Below, one piece after another: positions 35,293 to 45,799 of a stretch of DNA of 64,000 nucleotides. A model generated the notes under the pieces. The model saw only the letters and a program-made list of their open reading frames with translations, had not been told where the DNA came from and made no database searches. The stretch is from Lasioglossum baleicum. Its lineage: Eukaryota > Arthropoda > Insecta > Hymenoptera > Halictidae. Each line of letters begins with the position of its first letter. The first letter of the stretch is position 1. Both the position numbers and the translations under genes were made by a program. The stretch lies in contig NC_134944.1 in the NCBI RefSeq assembly GCF_051020765.1, positions 1,364,001-1,428,000 on the forward strand. Reading direction: 5' to 3'.

Positions 35293-35938
35293 ATTATCTA
35301 AAGGTGTACAAAAGTAGTTCGGAAAATATGTAAACTTTTTAGGCGGACCTCGAATCTGCGCTATCTTGCAACTCATGATTACTTATGCTTCAACATATCA
35401 GTCATATGCTAATAACGAATGTTTTCTTTTTCCGCATTTCCGTCGGCTTCCACAGGTTTTCAATGTTAGTAGACATCTTCCATATTCATTTTTCATATAT
35501 ATGTATATCTAACCATTTGTACAGTTTCTATGTGAGCCGTTCGCTGGTCAAAATGATTTTTTCAATTTTTCTTGCCAAATCGGAATGACATGTGATTCAT
35601 TCATATGATATCGAACAAATTTTATAGACTTGGCCAACGAGTTGCTCGTATATTAATACATAATATCTCTGCAGTAGAATCTTGATTATTGCAATACCGA
35701 TCGATAAAACAAGAGAAAACTTGTCGATCTAGTACGAACAGCCTAGAGAAAATAAGTTAAGCACGATGCTAATTTATTTACAGGTAAAATTGTACGCATA
35801 AAGGCCGACGAACGAGGACCATGTTTGTGTTTAAACGCTTATGGTTTAACGTAAAACATGTAACTGTTTATGAAATACTTCAAAGTTTAGATAATCAAGA
35901 TTTTACGACACCGTAGTTTTAGAATCATTGACAATACA

Positions 35939-36105
35939 TACAGGGTGAGCCACCTAACGTTATCACCTCAAATGTCTTTGTTGTTTTCAAAGATACATTA
36001 AATGTTTTGAGGTTAAAGTTGAATGGTAAAATGGGGCTCATACGATACCAAAAAAATTTTTGTTTTATTTATTATAGGTGTGCAAGTTGCGTGGACCACC
36101 CTGTA
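35939..36105. mobile_element. ACAGGGTGAG MITE, complete
   Basis: TACAGGGTGAGCCACCTAAC on the left, GTGGACCACCCTGTA on the right, 167 bp. A truncated relative lies at 10,763. Confidence 0.8.
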
Positions 36106-36164
36106 TGTATTACATTTGGTTTGGTAACTGAGCAGTTAACGTAGATCGAAGCAATTAGATATTA

Positions 36165-36312
36165 TACAGGGTGTCTGAAAATTCCTTCAACATTTCCGGA
36201 AACGGGAGGTTCCTGACATCATTTGAAGCAACGTTTTCGTCGCCTCAAATAGTCTCAGGAACCCATTTCTCCCATTTCCGGATATGTTGAAGGAATTTTC
36301 GGACACCATGTA
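36165..36312. mobile_element. 148-bp foldback MITE
   Basis: TACAGGGTGTCTGAAAATTC at the left and GAATTTTCGGACACCATGTA at the right. The arms continue inward as CTTCAACATTTCCGGAAACG versus TTTCCGGATATGTTGAAG. It lies 320 bp upstream of exon 3. Confidence 0.8.
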
Positions 36313-36632
36313 GATTAGAATGCTTATTCGGTGTAGAGCTTGCAACCTTGTGTGCTGTTTTCCGGAGCGATAGTGTTTAGAGGCGGCGACGAAAAAGGAA
36401 ATTTTGTTTTTCCTCACGTACATCCTGAAAATACATATAACACGTCTCGTTTCCATAGACATTCCATAGACATTCGCAGTATAATAACAAAATAATTGCG
36501 AGGACAGATGAACATAAAAAATAACACAGTTGGGGGTGACCGCCTCTGAGTATTATCCGTCTATCCAGCACTTTCTGTGAAATTGTGCGCGCACGTTGCG
36601 AATGCATATCAATAATCGATGGACAATTGCAG

Positions 36633-36824
36633 ACACGGACAATCAGCGTGTCATTATCAACATGAAGGACGTTAACGACGAGCCGCCGTACTTCATAAAT
36701 CGGCCTCTACCTATGCAAACAGTGGTGCAGCTGAATGCACCGCCGAATACTCACGTGTTTACTCTTCAAGCACGAGATCCTGACACGGACAGCAATATTC
36801 ACTACTTCATTGTTCGAGATCGGA
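36633..36824 (+). CDS. CadN: Neural cadherin exon 3
   Basis: This 192-nt exon enters in phase 1 (AC completes a codon) and reads TDNQRVIINMKDVNDEPPYF, a perfect cadherin linker, then a new repeat ending IHYFIVRDR. Donor A|GTACGT is strong. The acceptor AATTGCAG has almost no pyrimidine tract. The joined codon with exon 2 would be GAC (Asp). A small extra exon between exons 2 and 3 cannot be excluded, because intron 2 is 5268 nt and both ends are phase 1, so any exon whose length is a multiple of three would fit silently. Confidence 0.93.
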
Positions 36825-36854
36825 GTACGTAACGATCTTTCATCTACAAGTATT

Positions 36855-36965
36855 ATATGATTTAACAGATTGCTGATTTTACAGACGTGTGAAAAAACGT
36901 GTCACTCGTTTCTTATTGAAGGAAGTCTGGAACTACCAAACCGATGGAAATGAATTTTCCTTCAA
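36855..36965. mobile_element. Family F arm fragment (intron 3)
   Basis: TGATTTTACAGACGTGTGAA followed by AAACGTGTCAC and ACCGATGGAAATGA matches the left arm and inner part of the family F element at 58,531. It is directly followed by a 23-bp array, as in that element. Confidence 0.65.
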
Positions 36966-37440
36966 CTTGACCTTTGACTCAACCTAAACTTGAAATTTGA
37001 TTGGAAACTTGCCTCGATTTAAACTTGAAATTTCCCTCGATACAAAACTTGATATTTTCCTCCATTCAAAACTCCAAGTTTCTATCCATTTGAACTTGAA
37101 ATTTCTTTCAACTTAAACTTGAAATTTCCCTCAGTTTAAACTTGAAATCTCCCTCGGTTTAAACTTGAAATTTCCCTCAATTAAAAACTTGAAATTTCCT
37201 TTCGATTTAATCTTGAAATTACCCTCAATTTAAACGTGAAATTTCCCTCAATTTAAACTTGAAATGTCCCTCGATTAAAAACTTGAAATTTCCTTTCAAT
37301 TTAATCTTGAAATTTCCTTCGATTCAAAACTTGAAATTTCCCACAATTTAAACTTTGCAATTTCCCTCAATTTAAAGTTGAAATTTACCTCAATGTAAAT
37401 TTAAATTTTCCCTGAATTTAAAATTGATATTTCCTGTATG
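36965..37440. repeat. 23-bp satellite array filling CadN intron 3
   Basis: About 20 units of AACTTGAAATTTCCCTCAAT type. The array plus the family F fragment account for almost all of the 663-nt intron and end about 45 nt before the exon 4 acceptor. Confidence 0.85.
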
Positions 37441-37487
37441 TAAAAGATAATTTCCTAGTAAAACATCAAATGAATTATATGTTGCAG

Positions 37488-37734
37488 CTGGAGGCCGTTT
37501 CGAGGTGGACGAAAGATCCGGCGTCGTACGCACCCGTGGGACCGATTTGTTTCAGTTGGACATGGAATACGTTCTCTACGTAAAAGCAGAGGATCAAAAC
37601 GGCCGTCTAGACGAGAAGCGTTACCAGTCGACTCCTGAGGAGCGACTATCGATCGTAGGTGGAAAGCGTGCACCGCAGTTTTATATGACTGCGTACGAAG
37701 CTGAAATTCCGGAGAATCAGAAGAAAGACTCCGA
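37488..37734 (+). CDS. CadN: Neural cadherin exon 4
   Basis: The acceptor TGTTGCAG| and the split Thr codon (A from exon 3 plus CT) give RDRTGGRFEVDERSGVV, typical of the middle of a cadherin repeat. The exon continues through MEYVLYVKAEDQNG and ends with the atypical linker GGKRAPQF instead of DxNDNxPxF, then EIPENQKKDS. That linker has lost the acidic calcium ligands, so this inter-repeat junction is probably calcium-free and flexible (inference). The exon leaves in phase 2 at GA|GTAAGT, an ideal donor. Confidence 0.95.
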
Positions 37735-37869
37735 GTAAGTTACATTTTCACTGTCCTTCTATTCTAATCCAATTAGAATGATTTTCTCGCCAAACTAAAT
37801 TCTTTTACGTAAAACCCATTTGTGTATAATACATATATTTATGTTATATTGCCGAGTTCTCTATTTCAG

Positions 37870-38089
37870 CATCATATCGGTGAAAGCGAAATCATTCGCT
37901 GATCGAGAGATTCGGTACACGCTGAAGGCTCAGGGTCAAGGTGCAGCAGGAACATTCAATATTGGTCCCACTTCCGGTATAGTGAAGCTAGCTAAGGAAT
38001 TGGACTTCGAAGATCTTCGACAACTTCATATTTACACTCTTACGGTCACGGCTACGGAAGATTCCGGCGGTTTTTCTACGGCAGTTGAG
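37870..38089 (+). CDS. CadN: Neural cadherin exon 5
   Basis: The exon follows a short 135-nt intron. Acceptor TATTTCAG| and a leading C complete the Asp codon (DSD|IISVKAKSFADREIRYTL). It carries one near-complete repeat body, with TFNIGPTSGIVKLAKELDFEDL (the LDFE variant of LDRE) and TATEDSGGFSTAVE. It ends in phase 0 before donor GTATTC. The next exon supplies the closing strand and linker. Confidence 0.95.
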
Positions 38090-38475
38090 GTATTCTTAGC
38101 TTTTTTGTTTCTCTTAAACACTTTTCCACCAATTTTAAACATTTTTCCACCAGTTTTAAACATTTTCCATAACATAATATGGCCGTTCTTAAATTGTCTT
38201 AATGTTTATACTGTTTCAAATTACATACACTGATTTTTATGACAAATGCATCAACTCCGTAATCTAATTTTGAGTTACCTCAGAGACGGCAAACAGAATG
38301 GAAAATATGTTATTGAATAAACTTACGAATATCTTATATAAAATACAATATAAAATATAATAATTATTATAAAATATATCTTAATGTTACCTTCGAATTT
38401 TCATTTATAAATCCTTCGAGCTTTTCTTCCAATCCAATAGTAATCAAAATCTAAGCGTGTGAGTATAATATCAGT

Positions 38476-38675
38476 ACTCAGCGGATCTTTATGCATTTAT
38501 GGCTTATGAAAATGTTCAAAAAATTCTACAATATAGAATTCAACATAATCTAATAAGATTTTTATTTGTTTTCGATTTACAAAGGCTATTCCTATTAAAA
38601 ATAAGATTTCATCTCATGACACTTTCTGAAAGTTTGTCAACAAAAATTGAAAATTCCATAAACATCCGCAGTCTA
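38476..38675. mobile_element. Family D MITE (intron 5)
   Basis: CAGCGGATCTTTATGCATTT on the left, ATAAACATCCGCAGTCTA on the right, 200 bp, ending 40 nt before exon 6. The interior (GGCTTATGAAAATGTTCAAA) links it to the 17.3, 20.2 and 60.2 kb copies. Confidence 0.75.
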
Positions 38676-38715
38676 AATATCGGTTCGAATTGTACAATGC
38701 TTGCGTGATTTTTAG

Positions 38716-38992
38716 TTGACTATCCGAGTGTCGGATGTGAACGACAACGCTCCGAAATTCGAATTGCCGGATTATCAAGCGCACAACGTGGACGAGGACA
38801 TATCGTTGGGAACAAACATATTAAAAGTGAAAGCAACCGACGCGGATTCCGGTACAAACGCGGAAATAGAGTATCTGGTGTCGGACGATCACTTTAGCGT
38901 CGACTCGAAGGGGATCATTGTTAACAATAAACAACTCGACGCGGATAACAACAACGCTTACTACGAATTCGTTGTCACCGCCAAAGACAAAG
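38716..38992 (+). CDS. CadN: Neural cadherin exon 6
   Basis: It starts in phase 0 after GATTTTTAG| with LTIRVSDVNDNAPKF, a perfect repeat end with calcium linker. The next repeat reads EDISLGTNILKVKATDADSG, with the DAD motif, and KQLDADNNNAYYEFVVTAKDK, with an LDAD variant in the LDRE position. It ends with one base (phase 1) before GTATTT. The TTG at the exon edge is not a start codon but simply Leu following VE of exon 5. Confidence 0.95.
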
Positions 38993-39364
38993 GTATTTTC
39001 ACTGTTTATCAAAATATTTCAACACAGATCACACGCTCCTCTGACATTTTCCAGCGTATTGTAGAGAATTTACATATTTTAATATGTTATGTAAAAATTT
39101 CATCGAAGAAATAGCACAACATAATTCATAAGTAAAAAAAGCATTCTGAGAGAAACATGAATGCACTGAAACTCATAAAATTGCGATCGTTTCATGATTA
39201 TAATTTTTTTAAATCAAGTGCTACTTTTAATTATAGTTTACTTGTATTGAGGCAAAATGAACCGTATGTAACAACACCGTTCTTTATCATTATTTAATAT
39301 ATAAAAGTAAATATACAAATAGTATAGTTGATAACTCTTGTCTCCAGTTGCGAATATACTACAC

Positions 39365-39433
39365 TAGGGTGGTTCCTATTTAATCTTGTGACAAATTTTT
39401 GTCAAAATTTCTCTTAGTGGACCTACCACCCTA
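39365..39433. mobile_element. 69-bp miniature, family B-like ends (intron 6)
   Basis: TAGGGTGGTTCCTATTTAAT and GGACCTACCACCCTAAT. The ends match family B termini (AGGGTGGTTCTTATTTT at 61,350) but everything between is lost except GACAAATTTTTGTC, itself a palindrome. Extreme internal deletion is the simplest reading. Confidence 0.6.
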
Positions 39434-39489
39434 ATACTACACAATCTCTCCTCGCAATACACTAATTTCCTTTTTCTAATTAAAAACAG

Positions 39490-40085
39490 GTGAGCCGCCG
39501 AAGACAGGCACGGCGACAGTGCGAATTTACACGAAGAACAAAAACGACGAGGAGCCAAAATTCTCTCAGCAAGTGTACACGCCAAACGTGGATGAAAACG
39601 CTGGACCGAACACTCTCGTAACAACTGTAGTCGCGTCTGATAAGGACGGTGATAACGTGCGATTTCGATTCGTCGGTGGAAACACGACTTCAGGTCAATT
39701 CGTGATCGAAGAAATCACCGGTGTGATTCGACTTCACGGGAACAATATCTCTTTGGACAGGGATAAATATGAATTAAATGTAACAGCTCTAGATGATGGA
39801 GCTTGTTGCTTAAATGGACCATCGACCACGCACACCAGCACGGCTGTAGTTGTGGTTTTTATCACTGATGTGAACGACAACAAGCCGGTTTTCAAAGATT
39901 GCAGAATGTACAATCCGAAAGTTGAAGAAGGAGCGCCGAATGGTAGCACTGTGATTAAAGTGCAAGCTACCGATGAAGATAAAGGCGTGAACGGCCAAGT
40001 CAAGTATTCTATTGTTCAGCAGCCTAATCAGAAGGGAACTAAGTTCACTGTGGACGAGGAGACCGGCCAAGTTTTGACAAATAAG
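39490..40085 (+). CDS. CadN: Neural cadherin exon 7: more than one repeat
   Basis: This is the largest internal exon here (596 nt). The acceptor is AAAAACAG| and the split Gly codon gives KDKGEPPKTGTATVRI. Two linkers are visible: KNDEEPKF (degenerate) and DVNDNKPVF (canonical). The repeat bodies include DENAGPNTLVTTVVASDKDGD and, further on, EGAPNGSTVIKVQATDEDKG. A CC pair (DDGACCLNG) near the end of one repeat is an insertion between strands also seen in fly CadN as I recall it. It ends in phase 0 at LTNK before GTACCA. A family C transposon starts about 26 nt after the donor. Confidence 0.95.
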
Positions 40086-40482
40086 GTACCATTTATGCAT
40101 TTAAAGGGTAGACGATAGATAAAGGATCAACCTAGACAGCTGTTGCCTTCGAAAGTCCTATTTTTACGTTTACCAGGCGCAATTTCCATTATTCGGCAGC
40201 ACGTAGCTGTCGCAGCTATATGAAAATAGCTACAGTAAAGTCCCATTCTAATGAAGTCCCATGCATCGACTTCGACAACGCTGAACTGGAAAGTCCCGAA
40301 GAGTCCCATCTGGAAATTTTCATTGCATCAAGTTCAAACTATTTAGAAGGAACTCCGACAAGAATCAGCTGCGACTATGCGCTACCCTGCCCGCCGCAAT
40401 TTTTTAAAGTTACGATGAAACTTTCGCTACGCATATAATCGACACAGTTTTCTATGCCGTTTAGTTGACTTTTAAGGCTGGT

Positions 40483-41033
40483 CTTTACTTTACCGGACTC
40501 AAAATTTGTGCCTATCTTCAATAACTTATGCTGTATTTCAGGCGTGGGCAATTTTGCCTCAATTGAGGCAAAACTGTCCCCACCGTAGCGCCCACTGTCC
40601 CCCACCAAGACCCGTCGTTACTATGTAAGAAGGACGCGTTTCGCTTGTCGCAAGCAGTGCGCAGGCCTCGTGCATCGGAGCCACGAGGAGCGCCACCGAA
40701 AGAAAGCTTGGTGGGGGAAGCAGGCGTTTGAGGGGCTCCACCCGTGCCCACGCCTGCTGTATTTGGTATGTAATCCAGTAGATTTGTTATGCTATCGAAG
40801 TTTCGATCCCCTAGGATCAATAGTTGAGGAGCTATGGTCGATTAAAGTTGAGCAATCTGCAGTGTTTTTGACAGGCCCTTACCTGTGAAAAATGCTCAAC
40901 TTTAAGCGACCATAGCTTCTCAACTATTGATCCTAGAGGATCGAAACTTCGGTACAAATATACCGGATTACATACCAAATACATACTAAATTTGTAGGAG
41001 AAAGGCAAAAATTTTGAGTCCGGTAAAGTAAAG
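40483..41033. mobile_element. Family E foldback element nested in family C
   Basis: CTTTACTTTACCGGACTCAA on the left and TTGAGTCCGGTAAAGTAAAG on the right. The arms continue through GATCAATAGTTGAGGAGCTA versus TAGCTTCTCAACTATTGATC. The left arm is split by a hAT-like element; without it E is about 325 bp. Confidence 0.85.
40531..40764. mobile_element. hAT-like MITE with perfect 8-bp duplication
   Basis: A 218-bp GC-rich element (40,539-40,756) with inverted ends CAGGCGTGGGCA and TGCCCACGCCTG, flanked by CTGTATTT on both sides (40,531-40,538 and 40,757-40,764). An 8-bp target duplication with CAG-starting ends is the hAT hallmark. The interior has TTTTGCCTCAATTGAGGCAA, a self-complementary word. 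No transposase. Confidence 0.92.
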
Positions 41034-41342
41034 TTTACCCGACTTTAACAATGCGGAACTAGAAAGTTCCGAAGAGTGCCATCTTGAAGTTTTTAATAGC
41101 TGCACGCGCAGCTGTGGGCTTCTCCGAATAATGCAAATTACGCTGGCGAATAGTGGAAACGTAAAAAATAGGATTTTTCAGGGCGATCGCGGCCTATATT
41201 GATAAAAGTGTAAGATTGAAAAAATTCAAGAACGTTGCAACGTTGCTTTCAATGTAAGAAAGTCGTTAAGTCTAATTAGAATGGTGTGAATAGATTTCCA
41301 ATCGAAACGTGAAAATGTTAAATCATGAGCTGATTATTTCAG

Positions 41343-41489
41343 GTTTTTGATCGCGAAGGAGACGATGGGAAATTTGTATCCGTTACTGTAAAAGCGACGG
41401 ATCAAGGTGAACCTTCTTTGGAAGGAGTTTGCTCTTTCACTGTTGAGATCACTGATGTCAATGACAACCCGCCATTGTTCGACCGTCAG
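41343..41489 (+). CDS. CadN: Neural cadherin exon 8
   Basis: This 147-nt exon (49 codons, phase 0 at both ends) starts after GATTATTTCAG| with VFDREGDDGKFVSVTVKATD. It carries the xDRE calcium motif of the repeat begun in exon 7 and closes with DVNDNPPLFDRQ before the ideal donor GTGAGT. Because it is phase-neutral, skipping it would keep the frame while removing the C-terminal half of one repeat. I see no sign that this happens. Confidence 0.95.
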
Positions 41490-41554
41490 GTGAGTAAACA
41501 TATAATAACTGAGAGAATGCTAATAAATATTGTAGAATACTTATTTGTTCCTGG

Positions 41555-41735
41555 ATTTCTTTTACGGCATCTTCTAGAGTTGTTCCAAATAATTCACGAA
41601 GAGTCTGCGCAAAGTTTGAGCGGTCACAGATAAAGAGAACATGTTTTTCAAATGGATTAGACATTAAAATAATTAAAATCGTATATAAAATCGTTTTCCT
41701 CGAGTATCTTCGAAACTATTTATCATGTTGAAAAA
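41555..41735. mobile_element. Family B fragment (intron 8)
   Basis: GGATTTCTTTTACGGCATCT, then GAGTTGTTCCAAATAATTCA and TCGTTTTCCTCGAGTATCTT, equal to the left sub-terminal part and first inverted unit of family B. A 23-bp satellite follows (41,740-41,930). Confidence 0.65.
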
Positions 41736-41739
41736 TAGC

Positions 41740-41930
41740 TAAATTGAGGGAAATTTCAATTTTAAATTGAGAGAAATTACAAGGTCTAAATGGTGGGAAA
41801 TTTCAAGTTTTGAATCGAAGGAAATTTCAAGTTTAAAGTTACAATTGGGGAGCTTTCAAGTTTGAATTGAGACATTTCAAGTTTAAATTGAGGCAAAAAT
41901 TTCAAGGTTGAATTTAGGGAAGCCACCTTA
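41740..41930. repeat. 23-bp satellite, short array (intron 8)
   Basis: About eight units (TTTCAATTTTAAATTGAGAG and variants) between the family B fragment and exon 9. Confidence 0.8.
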
Positions 41931-42163
41931 AAATATGTATTCCATCAGTTTCACTGTGTACGTACAGGTTTCATTGAATGAAAACCCTAAATTCGAAAGA
42001 AAATTGCAGTGTTAACATTTCGAATCTCCCTTTTCAAATTGATTGTATAACTAAAATTTCCATCTATTGCAGTGTTAACATTTCGAATTACTTATTTCCA
42101 TTGTCACTATATATAACTAAAATTCAAGTTGATTGTATAACTAAAACTTTGATATGCTTGCAG

Positions 42164-42355
42164 CGATACATTGAGAACGTGAAACAAGATGCGAGCATTG
42201 GTACAAATATTCTAAGAGTGTCGGCATCGGACGAAGATGCCGACAATAACGGGGCCATAACGTACTCATTGAGCTCGCCTAACAATGATCAAGGCTTGGA
42301 GTACTTTGAGATTCAACCAGAATCTGGTTGGATCGTTTTAAAGAAGCCTTTAGAC
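42164..42355 (+). CDS. CadN: Neural cadherin exon 9
   Basis: The acceptor is GCTTGCAG| and the exon is 64 codons, phase 0 at both ends. It reads RYIENVKQDASIGTNILRVS, then ASDEDADNNGAITYSL, and ends ESGWIVLKKPLD before the strong donor GTGAGT. The terminal PLD needs Arg-Asp/Glu from the following exon to complete the LDRE calcium motif. Both alternative versions of exon 10 begin with exactly that (R-D or R-E). The intron that follows is 9828 nt, the longest in the window. Confidence 0.95.
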
Positions 42356-42542
42356 GTGAGTATTTCTATTATCACTCATTCACTACAATACAATATATCT
42401 TTATCAAACAGTAACAAAAGATTCAAATTACTCTCCGATGGATCGCCGTGTGTTCTCGATCATTTTTCGTGATTCTGCAATTTATTGAGGCTTGAAATGA
42501 AAATTCATACTGAAAGTAGCAATATTGATTAATATTAATCAA

Positions 42543-42822
42543 TAGACTGTGGATCTTAATGCAAAATAAACATTGCCTGCATCGATTCAAAGAAGTAGAA
42601 ACTAAATTGATCTGAATTGACCTTCGATCTGAAAAATTCTGCAACAATTTTATTCAATTTTAAAACTTTTCCAGCAATTTCATTCAATTTCGAAAAGTTT
42701 TCCAACAATTTTAATCAATTTGGCAAATTTTCCAACAATTTTATTCAATTTTCAAACTTTCCCAACAATATTCAATTTCGTCTACTCAATTTTCCTATAA
42801 ATGAATAAAGATCTGCAGTCTA
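42543..42822. mobile_element. Family D element with internal 30-bp repeats (intron 9)
   Basis: TAGACTGTGGATCTTAATGC and AATAAAGATCTGCAGTCTA are the ends. Inside, 42,640-42,780 has about five units of TTCCAACAATTTTATTCAAT type, the same array as at 30.2 kb. Both ends are present here, which shows that the array belongs to the element. Confidence 0.8.
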
Positions 42823-43767
42823 TTAAACAAAATAATTATTAAACGATATTAATTAATATTAATCGACAACAGAAACTCTTATAAATCGACACAGCACAAT
42901 ATTAATATTAACCGAGAACACACGTTGTTCCATTAACCGCTAATGTTACGCCCGTACGCACTCACACATATAAAACCGGGAGAATGGAATTCTCCTTGGC
43001 AAAAATATGTATGTGTGCGTCTATATACTCTATACGATAGAATATATATATATTTATTGATATTTATACCATATACTATAATACTATGATACTTTGCTAT
43101 ACATATAAATACAAAAACTTAAGTGTACACCTTCTGCCGATAAATATTGTACGTTTTTACTTTTGACTTACGTTCTTTACCACGACTCCGTTTTTGTTGC
43201 TGATCGGATATATACATATATAAATTAATTCTCTTCTACTAATCATATATATATATATATATGTATACGTTATTGGTCTCGGCAATTATTTCGTCTGATT
43301 ATATATATATATCACTAACATATATTTGCAACGACAATGAGTTACCTTTTTACGGCACATGTATAGTAACTTTTTAATTCCCATTGATATGCACAATGTG
43401 TTCACTATGGTAAATACTTAGCTATGCCTGATTTCCTATCAAACGCTTTCATGTACCTGAATCGATCGACCGTTCGGGCTATTTTTGCAACAGAACACTT
43501 CTCTCTCTGTCTTTCTCATTCTTTTTCTATCGAGTATACATACTCGCGGCGCGAGTACCTGTTTTTTATAACAAAGTTTTCCAATATTTTTCGAATAACA
43601 AACACACCTCTCTCTCTCTCCAATGTTTTTTCGTTTGAAATGTATCCGCGGTCGGTCGCCGACGAACGTCTCTCTCGTTTCCCCTCTTTTCATTACCGAT
43701 CATTTCTCCGTTATTCTTCTGTTGCTCCTTCGCGCAGTACGGACAAACGATAATGCGCTTGCAAAAC

Positions 43768-44279
43768 CGCTAGATGAAAGATCAATCTAACAGTTTCCAA
43801 ATTCGCCAGCGTAATTTGCATTATTCGGAAGCACACTGCTGCGCGTGTAGCTATTAAAAATTTCAAGATGAGACTCTTCGGGAGTTTGTAGTTACGCGTT
43901 GTTGAAGTCGATGCATTTTGGACATCAAATTTCAGAATTACGAAGATTTAGAGGAATTCTTGTACTAAATTTGATTCAAGCTAATTTTTATAGAAAATTG
44001 ATTTGAAATTTAAATGATTGAGGGAAATTTCATGTTTAAATTAAGGGAAAACATCAGTTTAAATTGAGGGAAATTTCAAATTTAAATTTGGGGAAATAGC
44101 AACTTTAAATTGATGGAAATTTCAAGTTTAAATTTAGGGAAATTTCAAGAATAAATTGAGGGGAAATTGCAAATTTTTAATTGAGGAAAATTTGAAGTTC
44201 TAAATCGGAGGAAACTTTAATTTCAAAAATAGGATTTTCGAAGTCGACGGCGGTCTAGATGGATCTTTTTTATCTAGCG
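43768..44279. mobile_element. Family C element, compact complete copy
   Basis: The left arm runs from CGCTAGATGAAAGATCAATC through ATTCGGAAGCACACTGCTGC to GAAGTCGATGCATTTTGG. The centre holds about ten 23-bp units (43,990-44,220). The short right arm ends TCTTTTTTATCTAGCG. Confidence 0.75.
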
Positions 44280-45525
44280 ATTTTGACTATTGAGAAAGCC
44301 CATCGCAACCCTGGAAACCAGTCTACCCGCTTAACAATATTTAGAAGTTTTATATGCAATTATAATAAATAAAACCACCGTTGAATATGTATACTAAAAA
44401 TAAATCTACTTTTTTAATTGTAAAAAGAATGCGTATACCTTGGCCAGCACCTTCCATTATACAGAATTATTATTGCAACACTGCTCTACAATTAATTGAT
44501 TAATATTATTTGAATTCAGGTGGCCAAATTTTGTCGAAAAATCTAAATTTCTTTACTAATGTATATGCAATGGTAATTATTCGCTAGAAATTAAATGTAT
44601 CAATATAATCAACAAATTAAAAAAAAAAATTAACAATACTTCTGCATAAAAATGATTAGAAACACTGTTTATCCGCAAAATTATTCGCTAAAAATGAAGT
44701 TGAACAATAAATTTCAGAAATTCGACAAGAAATTAACAATTTTGGTATAAAAAATTTATTTTCCATCTTAATACGCATTTTTTTTTACAAAAGAAATATA
44801 TTTCGTATCGTGATACAAACGAATATTGAATTTTTCTAGTAAATTCCGAAAATTTTTGACAAAAATTGAAATTTCTTTATAAAATGAATGAAAATTAGCA
44901 ATATTTATGGATAAAAATGATTTGTTATACTGTTTGTCCGCACTGAGCTTCGATTCGATTCGTCGACCGTTCGAAATCGTTTGGTTTCTCCTTTTTTTTG
45001 TCCACGGATTCACCAAAAAAACTGAAAAGAAACGGTTCGCGAGTGTGTGCACTTTTTCTCATTTTCCAACAAACCTAGCCAAAAGAGGAGAACGACGTCT
45101 GCGCAAAATGAAAAAGAATCTTTTTGTTCACCTGTTTTTGGACACACGTGTCACAACCGAGAGAAACAACGGGAAGGAACGAACAAAACGAATAACAGAG
45201 CAAAAGGAAGGGAAACGGTCGACTTTTACCACCCCTCTCTCTCGAAAAAAAGAAACTAATCAATCTCACCTATTTTTCATATTGTTCTCCTTTTAAAACT
45301 GAAATACTAATGTGAATGTTTTTCAAAAGGGAAGTGATGTTTTTTGAACTTCCAGGAGCAGGTGGGAACGACATTTTTTGAGCCCCACGTACGGTGTACT
45401 TCAACCTCTACGCATTTTGTGGTGCATCAGACATAAACAATTTTTGAAAATGCTTGCATATTTTATATGAATGTGTTTTTGATTCCTTTACAGGAACGGA
45501 TCTCGCTCTCATTCCTATCCTTCAT

Positions 45526-45526
45526 G

Positions 45527-45560
<34 letters not shown>

Positions 45561-45680
45561 GTCTTTCTTTCTTTCTCTATCATTCACTTTCTCTCTCTTT
45601 CTCTCTCTCTTTCTTTCTCTTTCTCTATCTACTCTGTTTATGTCACGTCCTCCTCTCTCCCCTCTCTCTCTCTATTTTTA
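45526..45680. repeat. (CT)n-rich microsatellite
   Basis: Pure CT at the start, decaying into CTTT and CTCTTT permutations. Serine/leucine-rich frames are artefacts. Confidence 0.95.
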
Positions 45681-45799
45681 CTTTGAATTTTTCTCTTCTC
45701 CATTCAGTATTTTTCGTTCGTTCTCAATTTTCATTCTACTTTGCATCGTGACTAATGATTCGACAGCGGATCTTCATGCGGAATAAACATTTTAGATAA

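Larger units (their letters stand above)
40111..41208. mobile_element. Family C element filling CadN intron 7
   Basis: The left end ACGATAGATAAAGGATCAAC and the left arm (GCACGTAGCTGTCGCAGCTA; AAGTCCCATGCATCGACTTC) are mirrored by a right arm (41,037-41,208: GACTTTAACAATGCGGAACT; ATGCAAATTACGCTGGCGAA; GGGCGATCGCGGCCTATATT). The arms are 170-230 bp. Between them sits a family E element instead of the 23-bp array. Without the insertion the intron would be about 160 nt. Confidence 0.75.

Noticed and set aside
35784..35850. Possible CadN micro-exon after TTTATTTACAG (reading KIVRIKADERG)
   Set aside because: A good-looking acceptor, but no matching phase-1 donor follows and the peptide does not resemble the cadherin linker region.
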